A stretch of DNA of 64,000 bases from Bradyrhizobium manausense (GTDB lineage: Bacteria; Pseudomonadota; Alphaproteobacteria; Rhizobiales; Xanthobacteraceae): NCBI RefSeq assembly GCF_001440035.1, contig NZ_LJYG01000094.1, positions 154,767-218,766 of the forward strand. Reading direction: 5' to 3'. Positions 8,177 to 17,318 of this stretch are shown one piece after another (the stretch's first letter is position 1; every line of letters starts with the position of its first letter). The position numbers and the translations under genes were made by a program. The notes under the pieces were generated by a model. It searched no databases and had not been told where the DNA came from. It worked only from the letters and a program-made list of their open reading frames with translations.

Positions 8177-9076
8177 ATGAACCTGATCAGTCTCGATATC
8201 CGTATGCTCAGATCGTTGATCTCGGTTGTCGAGACCGGCAGCATCACCGAGACTGCGCGCCGGCTCGGCCGCACTCAACCGGCCATCACCTTGCAGCTGC
8301 AGCGGCTGGAGGAGCTGACCGGCAAGCAGCTCTTTCTCCATGGCGGGCGCCGGCTCACGCTGACCGAGGATGGCACCACGGTCCTGACCTACGCCAAGTC
8401 CATCCTGCGGCTGCACGACGAGCTGATCTCGCAGCTGGCCTCGCAGGAGATCGAGGGCCAGGTCGTCCTCGGCACGCCGGATCTCTACGCGGCCTTCATG
8501 CTGCCGTCGATACTCAGCGTATTTCGCAAATCCTTTCCGCGTGTACAGGTCGAGCTCAACTGTGCGCTCTCGACGCCGCTGGTCGGCCTCGTCAAGCGCG
8601 GCGACGTCGACATCGCGCTCGTCACCCGCATGAATGATTTCACCGGCGGCCAGGTGGTGCGCCGCGAGCAGCTCGTCTGGATGACCGGCGAGCAATCCGC
8701 CGCGCATCAGGAACGGCCGATTCCGCTCGCTCTGCTGCCCCCGGGCAACATCTATCGCGACTACGCGATCGACACGCTCGAGCGCGCGAACCTGCGCTGG
8801 CGCGTCGCCTGCGTCAGCGAAAGTGTCGGCGGCCTGCAGGCCGCGGCCTTCGCTGGCATGGCCGTCACCGTGCTCGGCCGCAGCGCGCTGGTCCCGGCGA
8901 TGCGCGAGATCGGATCCAGCGAGGGATTGCCGCCGCTGCCGAAGATCGAGCTGCTGCTCTACAAATCGAGCGGCGCCACCTCAAAGGCGGCGACCGCGCT
9001 GCATGACTACCTCGCGCACTATTTGCGCCTCGACGAAGAGCTCAGCGGCCGCGGCATTCCGATCGAGCTGGGCTAG
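8177..9076 (+). CDS. LysR family transcriptional regulator
   Basis: A 299-residue LysR regulator with its HTH at about 8-66 (LRSLISVVETGSITETARRLGRTQPAITLQLQRLEE) and a substrate-binding effector domain to the end. It lies 79 bases after the first LysR gene, on the same strand, and converges with the amidase gene of the molybdenum-hydroxylase operon, which it may control. Upstream, GGAA and TTCC half-sites bracket 8141-8156 and could be an autoregulatory site. It closes with a hairpin and T-run at 9119-9141. Confidence 0.9.
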   Translation: MNLISLDIRMLRSLISVVETGSITETARRLGRTQPAITLQLQRLEELTGKQLFLHGGRRLTLTEDGTTVLTYAKSILRLHDELISQLASQEIEGQVVLGTPDLYAAFMLPSILSVFRKSFPRVQVELNCALSTPLVGLVKRGDVDIALVTRMNDFTGGQVVRREQLVWMTGEQSAAHQERPIPLALLPPGNIYRDYAIDTLERANLRWRVACVSESVGGLQAAAFAGMAVTVLGRSALVPAMREIGSSEGLPPLPKIELLLYKSSGATSKAATALHDYLAHYLRLDEELSGRGIPIELG

Positions 9077-9118
9077 GCCGCCCAACGCTCGAAAACAACC
9101 CCATGCACAGTAGAACGG

Positions 9119-9141
9119 CCCTTGATTGCAAAGGGGTTTTT
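9119..9141 (+). terminator. Probable intrinsic terminator after the second LysR gene
   Basis: A CCCTT/AAGGG stem with a 7-base loop is followed by G and five T residues, 42 bases after the LysR stop and 26 bases before the end of the convergent amidase gene. The stem is short (5 pairs) but position and T-run fit a rho-independent terminator. Confidence 0.5.
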
Positions 9142-9166
9142 CGCGCGCTGGCGCTTCCCCCTCCGA

Positions 9167-10633
9167 CTAGCGCAACGCAACCCGCGGCCAGAATTTTGCC
9201 CAGGGCTGCGCCTGCTCGAAGGCGGCCGCGATACGGAAGATTGTCGGCTCGTCGAGCCAGGGCGCGATGACCTGAAGCCCGATCGGCATGCCGTCGCGGT
9301 CGAAGCCGCAGGGCAGCGTCGCCGCCGGCAGACCGGCGAGATTGATCGGCCAGGTGAAAGGCGACCAGCCGAGATGCGGATCGACCTCGCGACCGTCGAT
9401 CTTGCCGACGCCGATCTGCCCAGCCTCGAAGGCGGTGACAGCGACGGTCGGCGTCACCAGCGCATCGACGCGCTCGAACAGCTTGACGAAGGCACTGCGC
9501 GCCTGGCCGCGGCGGTAGCTCGCTTCGATATAATCCGTGCCGCTGTAGCGGCGGCCGGCGCTGACGATATTGCGATAATCCGCTTCGGAGCTGGCGAGAT
9601 CGGCCGTCGTCTTGGTCGCGACCGCAGCGGCTTGTTCGGTGAAAGCGATGGGCTTCAGAGTATGCTCCAGGATGCCGGGGTCGAGACCGGGGCCATCCAT
9701 GGTGACCTGCGCGCCCCAGGAATCGAGAATGGCGAGCGCCTTGCCAAAGGCCGCGCAGACGTCAGGGCTAACGGCGGCATAGCCGAGATCGGCGCTGGCG
9801 CCGATGCGAATGCCGTCCAGCCGGCCCGCATCCGTATCGAAACGGCGCGCGGACACCGGAAGGCTTGCGGCATCGCGCAAATCGTAAGCAGCGATGATCT
9901 CCAATGTCAGCGCGGCATCCGCGACCGTGCGCGTGATCGGCCCGGTATGAGCGAGCGAGGCCCAGGACGGCGGCGAGAATCCCGGCGAGCGCGGCACGAG
10001 GCCGAATGTCGGCTTGAACCCGAACACGCCGCAGAAGGACGACGGTACCCGGATCGAGCCGACGCCGTCGGTGCCGATCGCGATCGGTCCGCAGCCGGCA
10101 GCAACAGCTGCCGCCGCGCCGCCGCTCGACCCGCCGCTGGTACGACCGGGATTCCAGGGATTGCGCGTAACGCCGGTGACCGGGCTGTCGGCCGTCAGCT
10201 TGTAGCCGGACTCGCACGTGGTTGTCTTGCAGGTGATGATCGCGCCTGATGCCTTCAGCGCCGAGACCACGGCGGCATCGGCGTCGGGCACGAACGCCGT
10301 GTTCATCGGCGAGCCGGCATAGGCGGGCACGCCCGCGACGAAGACGAGATCCTTGATCGTAACCGGCACGCCTGCAAGAGGTCCCCTGGCGTCGCCCGCA
10401 CGCATCTCCTTGGTGAGACGATCGGCCTCCGCCCTCGCCTGCTCATACATCGGCGTCACCACCGCATTGCAGGCTTCATCCGTGGCTTTGAGCGCGGCAA
10501 TGGTGTCATCGACGACATCGCGCGGGGTGAATGCCTTGCGCCGATAGCCGGCCATGATCTCGGTTGCAGAAAGCGCGCCAAGGCCAGTCGGCGCCGGCGG
10601 GAACGCCGCTCGGCCGGAACCATCAATCATCAT
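9167..10633 (-). CDS. Amidase signature family hydrolase
   Basis: A 488-residue amidase of the GatA/AtzF-type amidase-signature family, which cleaves amide bonds with a Ser-cisSer-Lys triad. The lysine is in PVTIKDL (about K94), the cis-Ser in TSGGSSGG (about S169) and the nucleophile in GTDGVGSIR (about S193). ATG-ATG with AAGGG upstream gives the start; a TTG one codon earlier is less likely. It is the last gene of the operon running from 18692. A hydroxylase followed by an amidase is expected when a hydroxylated N-heterocycle or carboxamide has to lose nitrogen; the true substrate is unknown. Confidence 0.9.
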   Translation of the reverse strand: MMIDGSGRAAFPPAPTGLGALSATEIMAGYRRKAFTPRDVVDDTIAALKATDEACNAVVTPMYEQARAEADRLTKEMRAGDARGPLAGVPVTIKDLVFVAGVPAYAGSPMNTAFVPDADAAVVSALKASGAIITCKTTTCESGYKLTADSPVTGVTRNPWNPGRTSGGSSGGAAAAVAAGCGPIAIGTDGVGSIRVPSSFCGVFGFKPTFGLVPRSPGFSPPSWASLAHTGPITRTVADAALTLEIIAAYDLRDAASLPVSARRFDTDAGRLDGIRIGASADLGYAAVSPDVCAAFGKALAILDSWGAQVTMDGPGLDPGILEHTLKPIAFTEQAAAVATKTTADLASSEADYRNIVSAGRRYSGTDYIEASYRRGQARSAFVKLFERVDALVTPTVAVTAFEAGQIGVGKIDGREVDPHLGWSPFTWPINLAGLPAATLPCGFDRDGMPIGLQVIAPWLDEPTIFRIAAAFEQAQPWAKFWPRVALR

Positions 10634-10647
10634 CAACCCTTAGAGAG

Positions 10648-11445
10648 CTAGCTGAGCGCCGCGTCGACGGCGCGCTTGGCCATCACCGTGACGAGATGCG
10701 CACGGTAATCGGCTTCGGCATGGATATCGGAGGTGAGGCCGTCGGTATTGATCTTGATCGCCGCAATCGCGGACGGATCGAAATTCTCCGACAACGCCGA
10801 CTCCATCGGCGGCACGCGGAACACGCCCGGACCCGCGCCTGTTACGGCGACGCGGACGCCATCGGCGAATTTCGCGACGAACACGCCGACCAGCGCATAA
10901 CGCGACGCCGGCGCCTTGAACTTTGCGTAACCCGCTTTCAGCGGCATCGGAAAACGGATCGCCGTGATGATCTCGCCCGGCTCGAGCGCCGTCTCGAACA
11001 GGCCCAGGAAGAACTTGTCGGCCGCGATCTCGCGCTTGCTGGTGATGATGGTGGCGCCGAGGCCGAGCACGCCGGCGGGATAGTCCGCCGCAGGATCGTT
11101 GTTGGCGACGGAACCGCCGATGGTGCCACGGCTGCGCACGGCGGGATCGCCGATCATCGAAGCCAGCGCCGCAAGGCCCGGGATTTTCGTTTGCACCAAT
11201 TTTGATGCGGCCACCACCGCATGCGGCGTCATTGCGCCGATGGTGATCGTGGTGCCGCCGTCGGCAAGGCCCTTGAGCGAGCCCAGCTTCGACAGATCGA
11301 CAAGTGCCGCGGGACTCGCCAGCCGCTGCTTCAGCGTCGGGATCAGCGTCATGCCGCCGGCGACGAGCTTGCTGTCCTCGATCGAGATCAGCAGCTTGGC
11401 GGCATCCGGGATCCCATCGGGCTGGTGATAGGCGAATGGTTTCAT
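10648..11445 (-). CDS. Molybdenum hydroxylase FAD-binding subunit (CoxM/CutM type)
   Basis: A 265-residue medium subunit of the xanthine oxidase / CO dehydrogenase family, which passes electrons from the iron-sulfur subunit to an acceptor through FAD. Its FAD-binding motif AGGMTLIPTLKQRL is near 30-45, and the second FAD loop (TIGGSVANNDPAADYP) near 108-123. GGAGG precedes the ATG. Length and position just after the large subunit are normal for the three-subunit enzymes. Confidence 0.92.
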   Translation of the reverse strand: MKPFAYHQPDGIPDAAKLLISIEDSKLVAGGMTLIPTLKQRLASPAALVDLSKLGSLKGLADGGTTITIGAMTPHAVVAASKLVQTKIPGLAALASMIGDPAVRSRGTIGGSVANNDPAADYPAGVLGLGATIITSKREIAADKFFLGLFETALEPGEIITAIRFPMPLKAGYAKFKAPASRYALVGVFVAKFADGVRVAVTGAGPGVFRVPPMESALSENFDPSAIAAIKINTDGLTSDIHAEADYRAHLVTVMAKRAVDAALS

Positions 11446-11456
11446 TGTTGTCCTCC

Positions 11457-13850
11457 CTATTCCGCCGCGACCGGCAGCGACGCGTTTTGCAGCAGGCGCC
11501 AGATCCGGTTCGGCGTCGCCGGCATGTCCACGTGAGTCACGCCGAGATGCGACAGCGCGTCGACGACCGCGTTGATGACGGCGGCCGGCGAGCCGATGGT
11601 GCCGACCTCGCCGCAGCCCTTCACGCCCATCGGCGTGTGCGTGCAGAGCGTCGAGTGGGTCGCAACCTTCATCATCGGCAGATGATCGGCGCGCGGCATG
11701 CAGTAATCCATCAGCGAGCCCGACAATAGCTGGCCGGAGCCTTCGTCATAGACCGCGTTCTCGAACAGCGCCTGGCCGACGCCCTGGACAATGCCGCCGT
11801 GAAGCTGCCCCTCCACGATCATCGGGTTGATGACCGTCCCGACGTCATCGACCGCGGTGTAATTGACCAGCGTCACCGTGCCGGTCTCCGGATCGACCTC
11901 GACCTCGGCGATGTGGCAGCCGCCGGGATAGGTGAAGTTGACGGGGTCGTAATAGGCCTGCTCTTCGAGTCCCGGCTCCAGCACTTCGAGCGGATAATTG
12001 TGGGGCACGTAGGCGGCGCCTGCGATCTCCTCGAAGGTCTTCATGCGGTCGGTACCGGCGACGGAGAACTTTCCGCTTTCGAAGTGAATGTCGGCTTCCG
12101 CCGCCTCGAGCAGATGTGAGGCGATCTTCTTGCCCTTGGCGATCACCTTGTCGGTCGCCTTCGACAGCGCCGCGCCTCCGACCACGAGGGAGCGCGAGCC
12201 ATAGGTGCCCATCCCGAACTGCACGCGATCGGTATCGCCGAACACGATGTCGACATTCTCGAAGGCGACGCCGAGCTTGTCCGAGACGATCTGCGCAAAG
12301 GTCGTCTCGTGGCCCTGGCCGTGATTGTGGGTGCCGATCATGACCGTGACCTGGCCGGTCGGATGCACGCGTACGGTGGCGCTCTCGTAGAGGCCACCGC
12401 GCGCACCGAGGCGTCCGGCGAAGCGCGACGGCGCCAGGCCGCAAGCCTCGACATAGGTGGAGTAGCCGAGCCCGCGGAACCTGCCCTTGCGCGCGGAAGC
12501 CGCCTTGCGCGCACCGAAGCCCTTCACGTCGGCTGCGACCAACGCGCCGTCGAGGCAGCCCATGGGATCGCCGGAATCGTACTGCACCAGAACAGGCGTC
12601 TGATAAGGATACGCCTCTTTCGGGATCATGTTGCGACGGCGGATCTCGACGCGGTCGATCCCCATCTCGCTCGCTGCAACATCGACGATGCGTTCCAGCA
12701 CGAAGGTCGCCTCGGGCCGGCCCGCGCCGCGATAGGCGTCGACGGGGACGGTGTTGGTGAAGACCACCTTCACGTTGCAGTAGATCGCCGGCGTGGTGTA
12801 GACGCCGCTGAGCAGCGGGCCGTAGAGATTGGTCGGAATGTTCGGCCCGAAGGTCGAGAGATAGCCGCCCATATTGGCAAGCGTGTTGACGCGGAAGGCG
12901 AGGAATTTTCCGTTTTCATCCAGCGCCAGCTCGGCCTCGGTGACGTGGTCGCGGCCGTGGCGATCGGAGACATAGCCCTCCGAGCGGCTCGCGACCCATT
13001 TCACCGGCCGCTTGACCCGCTTGGCGGCCCAGGTGATCACGGCCTCCTCGCCGTAATGGAACTGCTTGACGCCGAAGCCGCCGCCGACGTCGGGTGCGAC
13101 CACGCGCAACTTGTGCTGCGGGATGTTCAGCACCAGCGCGCCCATCAGGAAGCGCACGACGTGCGGAAACTGGCTGGTGGTCCACAGCGTGAAACGGTCC
13201 GTGCCAGGCTCATACTCCGCGATCGCTGCGCGCGGCTCCATGGGATTGCCGATCAGGCGGTTGTTGACGAGGCTGAGCTTGGCGACATGCGCCGCTTTCC
13301 GGAACGCGGCCTCCACCGCGGCCTTGTCGCCGAGCTCCCAGTTGCAGCAGATGTTATCAGGCACGTCGTCGAACAGCTGCGGCGCACCGGGCCTGACGGC
13401 CTCGAGCACGCCGACCACGGACGGCAGCACCTCGTAATCGATCTTGAGCAGCTCGGCGCCCGCATTGGCCTGCTCCGGCGTCTCGGCAATCACGAAGGCG
13501 ACCATGTCACCGACGAAGCGCACCTTGCCCTGCGCCAGCATCGGGAATGGCGGCTCCTTCATCGGCGTGCCCTTGGCGTCCGTGATACCCCAGCCGCAAG
13601 GCAGCGAACCCAGGCTGTCAGCCTTGACGTCGTCGCCGGTCAAGACCGCAATCACGCCAGGTGAGGCCAGCGCCGCGCTCTTGTCGATGCCTCGCAGCAC
13701 CGCATGCCCGTGCGGCGAGCGTACGAACACGCCTGACGTCATGCCGGGGCGCTTGATGTCGGAGACGTAATTGCCGCGGCCGGTGAGGAAGCGCTGGTCT
13801 TCTTTCCGCTTCGGTGCAGCGCCGATGCCGATCACATTGCCCATGGTCAC
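11457..13850 (-). CDS. Molybdenum hydroxylase large (molybdopterin) subunit
   Basis: The 797-residue catalytic subunit of a xanthine-oxidase-family hydroxylase, which inserts water-derived oxygen next to ring nitrogen or into aldehydes. The active-site loop reads AYRGAGR at about 371-377, not the AYxCSFR of true aerobic CO dehydrogenase, so this is a form II enzyme and probably not a CO oxidiser. The catalytic glutamate is in GCGEVG near 746. GTG at 13850 overlaps the stop of the small subunit by four bases; an ATG two codons later (13844) is also possible. No XdhC/CoxD-type maturation gene is next to it. Confidence 0.93.
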   Translation of the reverse strand: MTMGNVIGIGAAPKRKEDQRFLTGRGNYVSDIKRPGMTSGVFVRSPHGHAVLRGIDKSAALASPGVIAVLTGDDVKADSLGSLPCGWGITDAKGTPMKEPPFPMLAQGKVRFVGDMVAFVIAETPEQANAGAELLKIDYEVLPSVVGVLEAVRPGAPQLFDDVPDNICCNWELGDKAAVEAAFRKAAHVAKLSLVNNRLIGNPMEPRAAIAEYEPGTDRFTLWTTSQFPHVVRFLMGALVLNIPQHKLRVVAPDVGGGFGVKQFHYGEEAVITWAAKRVKRPVKWVASRSEGYVSDRHGRDHVTEAELALDENGKFLAFRVNTLANMGGYLSTFGPNIPTNLYGPLLSGVYTTPAIYCNVKVVFTNTVPVDAYRGAGRPEATFVLERIVDVAASEMGIDRVEIRRRNMIPKEAYPYQTPVLVQYDSGDPMGCLDGALVAADVKGFGARKAASARKGRFRGLGYSTYVEACGLAPSRFAGRLGARGGLYESATVRVHPTGQVTVMIGTHNHGQGHETTFAQIVSDKLGVAFENVDIVFGDTDRVQFGMGTYGSRSLVVGGAALSKATDKVIAKGKKIASHLLEAAEADIHFESGKFSVAGTDRMKTFEEIAGAAYVPHNYPLEVLEPGLEEQAYYDPVNFTYPGGCHIAEVEVDPETGTVTLVNYTAVDDVGTVINPMIVEGQLHGGIVQGVGQALFENAVYDEGSGQLLSGSLMDYCMPRADHLPMMKVATHSTLCTHTPMGVKGCGEVGTIGSPAAVINAVVDALSHLGVTHVDMPATPNRIWRLLQNASLPVAAE

Positions 13851-14338
13851 TCTCCCTTGGCGGCGTTCATGGCGGCAGCGCCTGCCATCACCGAGACGAC
13901 GATGTTCTGGTAGCCGGTGCAGCGGCAGATATTGCCTTCAAGGCCATGGCGAACGTCGGCCTCGGTCAGATCAGGCTTCTCGGTCGCGAGTGCGACCGCC
14001 GTCATCAACATGCCCGGCGTACAGAAGCCGCATTGCAGACCATGATGCTCGCGGAATGCCTCCTGCATCGGATGCATCTGGTTCGAGCCGGGCGCGCCTT
14101 GCAGGCCCTCGATGGTGAGCAGTGTCGCGCCGTCGAGCGCGGGCGCCAGCAGCGTGCAGCTCTTCACCGGAAGCCCATCGAGATGGACCACACAGGCGCC
14201 GCACTGGCTGGTATCGCAGCCGATATGGGTGCCCGTGAGATTGAGCTGTTCGCGCAGCAACTCGGCAACGAGCGTCGCTGGCTCGACATCGACAGTGGTC
14301 GGCCGGCCGTTAAGTGTGAAGGATATCTGCACGGTCAT
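13847..14338 (-). CDS. Molybdenum hydroxylase 2Fe-2S subunit (CoxS type)
   Basis: A 163-residue small subunit with two [2Fe-2S] clusters. The plant-ferredoxin-like domain has cysteines in GCDTSQCGACVVHLDG and the following KSC, and the C-terminal helical domain has QCGFCTPGM and GNICRCTGY. It carries electrons from the molybdenum site to the FAD subunit. It is first of the three subunit genes and overlaps the large-subunit gene. Confidence 0.95.
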   Translation of the reverse strand: MTVQISFTLNGRPTTVDVEPATLVAELLREQLNLTGTHIGCDTSQCGACVVHLDGLPVKSCTLLAPALDGATLLTIEGLQGAPGSNQMHPMQEAFREHHGLQCGFCTPGMLMTAVALATEKPDLTEADVRHGLEGNICRCTGYQNIVVSVMAGAAAMNAAKGE

Positions 14339-14359
14339 ACTCCTGTGCGCGACGAGGCT

Positions 14360-15460
14360 TTAGGCGAGTGGCAACGCGCTGCCGGTGGCCCATGTGGCCA
14401 TCACGACATCGCCGACGGTGAAGGGATCTGCGAAGAAGGTTTTTTCCGGCACGTAGGCGACGAACTCGTCATCGGGCACGGTGTCGAGCATGACCTTGAC
14501 GAAATAGCCCTGGTATTCGATCGCGAGCACGCGGCTCGGCAGGGACGTGGTATAGCCTGATGGCAAGTCCCTGCCCGGCCTGACAAGTGCGACATCGTCG
14601 CGGCGCACTGCGATATCGACCTGGTCGCCGACGTTGACGGTGGGCCGAGCCTGGAGCGGCACCTCGATGCCGGAAGGTGCCGCGAGCGTGAAGCTGGCAC
14701 CGTTGACCTTCTCGACCCGGCCCGACAGCACATTCTGGCCACCCATGAACTCGGCGACATAGCGGTCGTGTGGATGGGCGTAGACATCGCGCGCGGCACC
14801 CGCCTGCTTGATCCTGCCCTGCTCCATCACCACCACGAGGTCGGCAAGCGCGATCGCCTCGAGCTGGGTGTGGGTGACATGGATGAAGGTGATGCCGAGC
14901 TCCTGCTGCATCCGCCTGAGCTCCTGGCGCATCTGGACGCGGAGCTGCTCGTCGAGCGCGGAGAGCGGCTCATCGAGCAGCAGCACGCGCGGCTCGGTGA
15001 TGGCAGCGCGCGCCAGCGCGACACGCTGCTGCTGGCCGCCGGAGAGCTGCGCCGGCAGACGATCGGCGAACTGCGTCAGCCGCACCTTTTCGATCATGGC
15101 ATCGGCCGCACGCAGGCGATCGGCCTTGGACTGGCCGCGGACACGCAAGGCAAAGGCGATGTTCTCGCGCACGGTCAGATGCGGGAACAGGGCGTAGGAC
15201 TGGAACATCATCGCAGTGCGGCGCTGCACCGGCGCGAGCCCCACAACGTTCTGGCCGCCGATCACGATCTCGCCGGCTGTGGGGTCCTCGTGGCCGGCAA
15301 TCATGCGCAGGATCGTGGTCTTGCCGCAGCCGGACGGGCCGATGAAGCAACAATAGGCACCGTCGTCGATCCTGAGATTGACGCCGTCGACCACGTTAGT
15401 CACGCCGTCAAAGCTCTTGCAGACACCCGCCAGTTCGATATCGCCGCGATCGTTCTTCAT
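14360..15460 (-). CDS. Spermidine/putrescine-type ABC transporter ATPase
   Basis: The 366-residue ATP-binding subunit of a PotA-like importer: Walker A GPSGCGKTT, Q-loop MMFQSYALFPHLTV, signature LSGGQQQRVALARA, Walker B LLLDEPLSALD and a C-terminal TOBE domain from about 270. The four transporter genes (ATPase, two permeases, binding protein) are consecutive and nearly touching. The class imports polyamines, but also many other amines and organic acids, so the substrate is better judged from the hydroxylase and amidase next door. Confidence 0.93.
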   Translation of the reverse strand: MKNDRGDIELAGVCKSFDGVTNVVDGVNLRIDDGAYCCFIGPSGCGKTTILRMIAGHEDPTAGEIVIGGQNVVGLAPVQRRTAMMFQSYALFPHLTVRENIAFALRVRGQSKADRLRAADAMIEKVRLTQFADRLPAQLSGGQQQRVALARAAITEPRVLLLDEPLSALDEQLRVQMRQELRRMQQELGITFIHVTHTQLEAIALADLVVVMEQGRIKQAGAARDVYAHPHDRYVAEFMGGQNVLSGRVEKVNGASFTLAAPSGIEVPLQARPTVNVGDQVDIAVRRDDVALVRPGRDLPSGYTTSLPSRVLAIEYQGYFVKVMLDTVPDDEFVAYVPEKTFFADPFTVGDVVMATWATGSALPLA

Positions 15461-15462
15461 TC

Positions 15463-16368
15463 CTAACCCTTTGCCCGGCTGCCGCGCTTCTTCTGGATCA
15501 GTACGATGGTGCCGAGGCTTGCACCGATGACGATGAAGGAGACGATTGTGGTCACCGTGCCCAGCGCGTAGAGCGAGGGCGAGGTGACGTTCAGCGTCAT
15601 GCTCCAGATCTCCAGCGGCAGCGTGTTCAGCGAGCCCGCGGTCTGGAGACTGCGAGCGAATTCGTCGTAGGACAGCGTGAAGCCGAACAAGGCCACCGCG
15701 ACGAGGCCGGGCGCCAGGACCGGGATCATCACCAGCCGGACCGACTGCCAGCGGCTGGCGCCGAGATCATAGGCCGCCTCCTCCCAGGCATGGTTGAAGC
15801 GCGACATCACCGCGAACATCACCAGCACGCCGAACGGCAAGGTCCAGGATAGTTGTGCGCCAAGCGCCGAGGTGTACCAGCTCGCGTTCAGCCCCAAGGC
15901 CTGGAACAACAGACCCGTGCCAAGGCCGAGCACGAGGCCGGGCGCCACCAGGCTGCCGATCATCATGTAGAAGACGACGGTGTCGCCGCGGAAGCGCTTG
16001 CGAAAGCCGAGACCGGCCAAGAACGACACCACCACCGTGATGATGGTGACGATGACCGCGAGCTTGATCGAACGGTCGAAAGAGCCTTTGACGTCTCCGG
16101 TCCGCACCTGGGTGAAGAGATCGACGAACCAGTGCAGCGATTGTCCCTTCATCGGGAACACGAGGCCGCCGCGGATGTCCTGGAACGACAGGACGTAGAT
16201 GCAGAACATCGGGCCGTAGAGCGCGATCACGTAGGCCGCGAACAGCGTCGCCAGCGCGTAGAAGGTCCAGGGACGACCGCCCTTGCTCGGCGCAATGGCC
16301 TTGGTCGATGCCGGCACCACCGTCTTGGAGGTCTCGGTCTTGGGCATGTCGGCAAGAACCGCGCTCAT
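15463..16368 (-). CDS. Spermidine/putrescine-type ABC transporter permease (PotC-like)
   Basis: A 301-residue inner-membrane permease with a long cytoplasmic N-terminus before the first membrane segment (about 35-57) and the EAA loop (EEAAYDLGASRWQSVRLVMIPVLAPG). It is one of two permeases of the importer; its start overlaps the stop of the other permease by four bases. Confidence 0.92.
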   Translation of the reverse strand: MSAVLADMPKTETSKTVVPASTKAIAPSKGGRPWTFYALATLFAAYVIALYGPMFCIYVLSFQDIRGGLVFPMKGQSLHWFVDLFTQVRTGDVKGSFDRSIKLAVIVTIITVVVSFLAGLGFRKRFRGDTVVFYMMIGSLVAPGLVLGLGTGLLFQALGLNASWYTSALGAQLSWTLPFGVLVMFAVMSRFNHAWEEAAYDLGASRWQSVRLVMIPVLAPGLVAVALFGFTLSYDEFARSLQTAGSLNTLPLEIWSMTLNVTSPSLYALGTVTTIVSFIVIGASLGTIVLIQKKRGSRAKG

Positions 16369-17243
16369 CGCGTGATCTCCTGCCTGATGTCGACGGTGCG
16401 CAGGATCAGCGAGACGATCGCAACCAACACCAGTGTCAACAGCACGGCGCTCGCCGCTGCGGTCGGATATTGCAGCACGCCGACGTCCTCATAGAACGCG
16501 CTGACCACGGAAGCCGAGCCGCCGCCGGACATCACCTTGACCACGAAGAAGTCGCCCATCACGATCGAGACCACGAAAATGGTGCCGAGTGCGATGCCGC
16601 TCTTGGACATCGGCACCACGATCAGGCGCATGATGTCGAGGCGGCTGGCGCCGGCGTCGATCGCCGCCTCGATCAGCTTCTTGTCGATCCGCGCCATGGA
16701 ATTGAAGATCGGCACGATCATGAAGATCGTGAGCTGATGGACATAGGCAATGACGACAGCGAGGTCGGAGAACAGCAGGATTTCCAGCGGCTGACGGATC
16801 ACGCCCATGGCGAGCAGCACCTGGTTGATCAGGCCTTCCTTGCCGAGCAGCGGGATCCAGGAAATCATTCGGATGATGTTCGAGGTCCAGAACGGCACGG
16901 TGCAGAGCAGGAACAGGCCGATCGCCAGCAATTGGTTGCGGACGTGAAACACCAGGAAATAGGCGACGAAGAAGCCGATGATCAGCGTGAAGATCCAGGT
17001 CAGCACCGTGAACTTGATGGTCGCCAGATACAACTTCAGCGTCAGTGCCGAATGCAGCACCTCGACATAGCTTGCCAGCGTGAAGCCGGGCGTCAGCCCG
17101 CCAAACCCATCGGTGGCAAAGAAGCTCGCGGCCAGCACGACCAGGATCGGCGCGACGAAGAACGGCACGAGCACCAGGACCAGCGGCGACACATAAAGCC
17201 AGCCGGCGAAATTGACGCGTGATGGGGTTTGACTGGGCTGCAT
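16365..17243 (-). CDS. Spermidine/putrescine-type ABC transporter permease (PotB-like)
   Basis: A 292-residue permease with about six hydrophobic segments and the EAA loop (EAAIDAGASRLDIMRLIVVPMSKSG). It is the upstream member of the permease pair; 75 bases separate it from the binding-protein gene, a common gap where the receptor is made in excess. Confidence 0.92.
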   Translation of the reverse strand: MQPSQTPSRVNFAGWLYVSPLVLVLVPFFVAPILVVLAASFFATDGFGGLTPGFTLASYVEVLHSALTLKLYLATIKFTVLTWIFTLIIGFFVAYFLVFHVRNQLLAIGLFLLCTVPFWTSNIIRMISWIPLLGKEGLINQVLLAMGVIRQPLEILLFSDLAVVIAYVHQLTIFMIVPIFNSMARIDKKLIEAAIDAGASRLDIMRLIVVPMSKSGIALGTIFVVSIVMGDFFVVKVMSGGGSASVVSAFYEDVGVLQYPTAAASAVLLTLVLVAIVSLILRTVDIRQEITR

Positions 17244-17318
17244 CTCGACAAACGCCTTCGGTCCTTGCCGCCGGCGCGTCGCCGCGCCGGCTCTCGCTTA
17301 CGTCAGGGAAAGCAGGTT

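Noticed and set aside
12309-13664. Plus-strand 451-codon frame opposite the molybdenum hydroxylase
   Set aside because: Antisense of a strongly supported gene; composition is typical of reverse-frame GC-rich shadows.
11457-14338. True aerobic CO dehydrogenase
   Set aside because: The large subunit has AYRGAGR instead of the AYxCSFR loop that carries the copper-binding cysteine of form I CO dehydrogenase.
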